The position numbers and the translations under genes are program-made. DNA of 64,000 bases, from positions 61,905,261 to 61,969,260 of the forward strand of contig NC_134845.1 of assembly GCF_965363235.1 (NCBI RefSeq). Direction: 5' to 3'. The notes beneath the pieces are model-generated. The model was not told where the DNA came from. It worked only from the letters and a program-made list of their open reading frames with translations, and searched no databases. This document shows, piece by piece, positions 60,901-64,000 of this stretch. Source of the stretch: Mytilus galloprovincialis (lineage: Eukaryota; Mollusca; Bivalvia; Mytilida; Mytilidae). How positions within the stretch are numbered: position 1 is the first letter of the stretch; each line of letters opens with the position of its first letter.

Positions 60901-63896
60901 AAAAAAGTACCTTTACAAAAATGTATGCTTTTTTCCAAGGCAGATTGTGAGCGTAAATGAACAGTGACCCCAATTTGTTATTTTATTTTTATTTTAAGTA
61001 TTAGATAAAGTTCATTTATAGAAAAATATAGCGAAATCCTATATTAGAAAAAAAATATGATTTAGACCCGCGAGCCCCCTTAAGTTGAGGTTCTAGTATT
61101 GTACTAAATATTTCCCTCAGAATCAAGGATTCATTATCTGATCGAGTCAAAACAACGACAAACAAAATAACATATTAATAGCAAGTGATATTTTTAATAC
61201 ACTTTATCTAAAATTTGTTCGACAAATGTTACAGCCCTTGGATGGTGTAAACTTCCCAAAACAACGTGTATGGTGTAATGGTGTATGACATATGGTGCAA
61301 TGGTGTAAAGTGTATGGTGCTATGGTGTATGGTGTAAGAGGAATGGTGTAATGGTGTATGAGGAATGGTGTGATTGTATAACGTGCGACCGGGAATGGTG
61401 TGAATGATAGTGTACGACCTTTCATTGGTTGCAAACGATTTTTTTTTTATTTCATTTTTTCGGATTGTAAGCATAAACATAATAAAAATCTTAATATTTA
61501 AAATTTAATTGCATTATGGGTAATTTCGGATCGTGTAGATAGAATGGGGAAAGGTGTATGGTGTAAAGTGTATGGTGCAAAGGTGTAACGTGTATGGTGT
61601 AATGGTACAAGGTGTTTGGTGTAATGGAGTATGGTGTATGGTGTAATGGTGTATGGTGTTAGTGGGAAGTTTACACCATCCAAGGACTGTAATAACCAAA
61701 CCGGTATAATCTTCGTGGCTCGGTATTTGTATATCCCGTAATTGCGTTATTTTTTAACGATAATTCTCGTAGGCTTGTCTTTTGTTTTTGATATGTGATT
61801 TGTCTATACGTACTTTTGGCGTTTCTTAAATACCTATGACGTTGCTCTGTTCTTATTCATCCCTTGATTGTGCCATTGTAAAACATTTGTGTATGGTTGT
61901 CTTTCATTTCCGCTTATGTACTTTGTCTATATGCCTTTTTATGTTGCTTTGATATATATATGACGTGGCTCTATACTTACACAGCCAGTCATTGTGTTAC
62001 TGTACTTTGATAATTTTGAGTATTATTTTCTTTACTTTTTGCTTATTTACTTGGTCTATATTCCATTTTGTACTTCTTTGTTACACATGGGTATATTTTA
62101 TAATGCTTAGGATTACAATACAATGTTGACTGATGTATTCCCAATTTGACATGTTAACCTTTAGTTCTGTTTATTTTGTTCACACGTCAATATAATGGAA
62201 TTTGTTTCGACTGTCATACAAGTGAGAGGTTTAGCTAGCTTTCAAACAAGTTTTAATCCACCATTTTCTACAAAAGAAAATGCTTGTAACAATTCAGGAG
62301 TATGACAGCTATTAGCCTTTCATTTGATGTGTTTGAGCTTTTTGTTTTGATATTTGATAAGAGACTTTCCTTTATGAATTTTCTCGAAATTCAGTATTTT
62401 TGTGCTTTAAATTTTTTTCAAACCTGATTCAAACCATTTAAAATTTACTTCAAAATGAGTTTATATTCGAAATGAGTACATGATAACAAAAACAAGAATG
62501 TGTCCAAAGTACACGGATACCCCACTCTCACTTTCATTTTCCATCTTCAATGACCGTGAAATAGGTTAGAAAAATCTAAATTGGCATCAAATTAGACAGA
62601 TCATATCATAGGGAATATGTGTACTAAGTTTCAAGTCGATTGGACTTCAACTTCATTAAAAACTACCTTGACTAAAAACTTTAACCTGAAGCGGGACAGA
62701 CGGACCGACGGACGAACAGACGAACGAACAGACGGAGGCAAGACCAGAAAACATAATCCTCTCTACTATCGTAGGTGGAGCATAACAATACTTATAGATG
62801 ACCATTATCACCTTTGTCCTAATTAGACATTCTTTATGCCCATTGACAACGAACCATCTTCCTTACGGGGTTAATGATTTGAACACATTCGAGACACTTT
62901 GCAAAATATTTTTTTTAAAAACTTTTGCAATTAAACACTTTACTGTGAAATTTCCATGCAGAACGTGTATGAAACAAGAATATCAATATGCTGACATTAC
63001 CCCATGACGTCTGTAACATATGTACACCATGGAATGTAAGGCATATCAATGTTGAATAATCTTAAAGATTTTGCCAGTTGTCTGAAGAGTCATCAAGAAG
63101 TGCCATTTCAAACCGTTGGTTAACCCTGTTGTCAGCCAATTTTTCAAGATTTACTATAAAAAAAGATTGTTCGTATCTCAACACAATTCCTAAAATTCAA
63201 ACTGTATTCGGTTCTATATTAAATAGTAAAACATTATTATAATGACCCCAAATATTTGATTCAAATAACTCTTTAGCTAAATTACGTTGAACAAGTTCTT
63301 ATTTAAACATTTGATTCCAAATTGCATGTACATCCAAGATAAGTATGAAGATATGATCCTCCTAAAGACACAATGATGAAGTCGTTATTGTCATAAAACC
63401 TGTCAGTTTTCCTATCAAAAGTCGGTGGTTCTATCTTGGTGCATTAACATCCTCAATCAATAAAAACGAACCGACTACAATTAACACAATAGTGATGCAA
63501 GTATCGTTACCATCAATCAATCATTCAACCAATCAGAAACGGTAATTCTTATAATTGTAGACTGTTTTATGCAATATGAATCGACGAAATAGTTCAGAAT
63601 CATAAGAGTAATTGGTTCTGATCTGTTTTATGTTGATAGTCTGCTCTTGTGTTAATAGACACGTTTACACAAAATATGTGTAATCAAAACTGTAAATGAA
63701 CATTGGATTACTATCATTGAATCGAGTTCATTGTCCTTATTTTATGTTTTTAATGACAAACAACTTGATATCGAAACAGGTGCTGCTTACCTACCCCTGG
63801 ATGTGATATACCCACTGCCTACGATGAAATCTATCCTTTGTGATGCAAAGCCAATAGCAGTTATATCTAATAAACAGTTAACAGACACGCTAGGTG
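57926..63896 (+). CDS. Second NRPS-like A-T-R-type gene, first two exons (adenylation domain N terminus)
   Basis: By family, the adenylation domain activates a carboxylic or amino acid with ATP as an acyl-adenylate and hands it to a carrier domain. Exon 1 (57926-58181, 85 codons plus one base) begins MGTETSYEQQGLLHEMFSKQ and includes TPDKIAIV and ITFKELDESSDKL, the A1-type core (Tyr replaced by Phe). Exon 2 (63780-63896) completes the A2 core LKAGAAYLPLD across the splice junction and continues YPLPTMKSILCDAKPIAVIS to GG with a donor GGTG|GTAAGT. Frames and phases agree (phase 1 at both junctions). The start is the ATG in context acaATGGg; an ATG at 57839 in the same frame is preceded by no coding-like sequence. 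The gene continues past the right edge; the ATP-binding P-loop and specificity residues are not visible. It lies downstream of, and on the same strand as, the reductase-domain gene at 3.6-11.3 kb. Confidence 0.85.
58315..58430 (+). repeat. Short tandem array of 30-35-base units in intron 1
   Basis: Three to four imperfect units built on ggtcctcgttttgaacagaa, gtcctcgtttcgaaaaaaaa and gatcttcgttttgaaatgaa, then gggtcctcattt. It lies just after the first exon of the A-T-R gene. Confidence 0.75.
59241..59385. mobile_element. Foldback MITE
   Basis: Left arm from gcggatctattccaaataat through tatgacatcttgaaagacta to tttgacgcctt; right arm from aaggcgtcaaagc through cttccaagacgtcataatta to gcggatctata in inverse order. 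Arms are about 65 bases with few mismatches around an acatcgacagg loop. Intronic. Confidence 0.85.
60219..60341. mobile_element. Foldback MITE with a GC-rich loop
   Basis: Left arm gaataaaggactttttgttt...actttatcacag (60219-60260) pairs almost perfectly with ctgtgataaagt...aaaacgtcctttattc (60300-60341). The loop contains ggctcacccttcgggctcac. Intronic, non-coding. Confidence 0.85.
60350..60405 (+). repeat. Fragment of the taccacatctt mussel repeat family
   Basis: Contains caagaccgtacggtgaccta, taatagtgtaaatgtctg and cggtctcttgta, the middle of the family at 31.45 kb. Confidence 0.6.
61229..61692. mobile_element. TIR-bounded element filled with a TGGTGTAA minisatellite
   Basis: The ends are inverted repeats of about 30 bases: ttacagcccttggatggtgt... 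at 61229-61258 and its complement ending ...ccatccaaggactgtaa at 61663-61692, with one or two differences. Between them lie two blocks (about 61265-61400 and 61555-61660) of imperfect atggtgtaatggtgtatggt reiterations, separated by an AT-rich spacer. The unit resembles the ggatggtgtaaac part of the terminal repeat itself. Open frames across it (Thr/Pro/His/Tyr-rich) are by-products. Confidence 0.8.
61700..62430 (+). mobile_element. 3' tail of a mussel retroelement
   Basis: The sequence runs through several 'tttgtctatatgcc'-like phrases to gtttattttgttcacacgtc, aatataatggaatttgtttc, gactgtcatacaagtgagag, gtttagctagctttcaaac, ccaccattttctacaaaaga, aggagtatgacag and gatgtgtttgagctttttgt. I know this tail from many Mytilus retroelement copies (a reverse-transcriptase element's 3' UTR). 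No reverse transcriptase coding remains here. The 44.15 kb fragment is the same family. Confidence 0.7.
62495..62790 (+). repeat. Widespread molluscan repeat with GACGGACGAACAGACG array
   Basis: Contains gaatgtgtccaaagtacacg, gataccccactctcactttc, agatcatatcatagggaata, tgtgtactaagtttcaagtc, gattggacttcaacttcatt, gaagcgggacagacggacc, then four to six ACGGACGA/ACGAACAG units and gtaggtggagcataa. A repeat known across bivalves; the plus-strand frame from 62617 is conserved in many copies but has no known product. Confidence 0.85.
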
Positions 63897-64000
63897 GTAA
63901 GTGAAAGATAATACAGACAGAAAAGTTATATTGCATCTTAATCAATAAAAACATCTTAATTATTTTTCAGAATAAGTAAATTTAAAATTGTCAAGGACTA

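Noticed and set aside
61204..61699. Four overlapping Thr/His/Pro/Tyr-rich minus-strand frames that look like a repeat protein
   Set aside because: They are translations of the TGGTGTAA minisatellite and change frame freely.

Overview
This is AT-rich, intron-rich nuclear DNA of a metazoan, most likely a marine mussel (Mytilus or a close relative). Four things point there. Protein motifs are broken into short exons with GT..AG borders. At least five interspersed repeat families match ones I know from Mytilus and other bivalves. Palindromic MITEs and tRNA-derived SINEs are frequent. The decayed genes belong to families that are expanded in bivalves. There is no bacterial, viral or organellar gene organisation. 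Most long open frames are chance frames or lie inside repeats.

Layout. (1) 3.6-11.3 kb, plus strand: the 3' part of an NRPS-like adenylation-thiolation-reductase (A-T-R) gene. Nine exons encode about 355 residues of the NAD(P)-dependent thioester-reductase domain. A non-coding tail exon may follow at 12.7 kb. (2) 13-21 kb: repeats and MITE-like palindromes only. (3) 21.3-25.0 kb, minus strand: a short-chain collagen C4-like secreted-protein gene with two in-frame stops and a truncated second copy of its last exon, so probably a pseudogene. (4) 25-35 kb: repeats, a tRNA-type SINE and local tandem duplications. (5) 35.0-39.9 kb, minus strand: a DUF6589-type gene whose fourth exon has a one-base frameshift and whose 3' portion is absent. 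(6) 40.4-41.6 kb, minus strand: a Ty3/Gypsy-like gag remnant with its 5' LTR. (7) 45-55 kb: repeated units with near-identical TATA promoters, a short first exon with a splice donor, and (in two units) shared 3' ends with AATAAA, but no conserved reading frame. (8) 57.9 kb to the right edge, plus strand: the first two exons of a second A-T-R-type gene (adenylation domain start). Its 5.6 kb first intron holds hairpin MITEs, a TIR-bounded minisatellite and retroelement tails.

How the genes relate. The left gene ends with a reductase domain and the right gene starts with an adenylation domain on the same strand, so they look like head-to-tail paralogues in a tandem array. Such enzymes activate a carboxylic acid as an acyl-AMP, load it on a phosphopantetheine arm and release it reductively. 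The substrate cannot be read from the parts visible here. The collagen-C4-like and DUF6589 loci lie between them on the other strand and both look broken.

The most unusual observation is the 45-55 kb array of TATA promoter modules without an evident protein product. Next come the A-T-R gene's 31-base exon with no GT donor and the MITE whose interior is a minisatellite resembling its own terminal repeat. Family names come from recognition by eye; no alignment or database search was possible.
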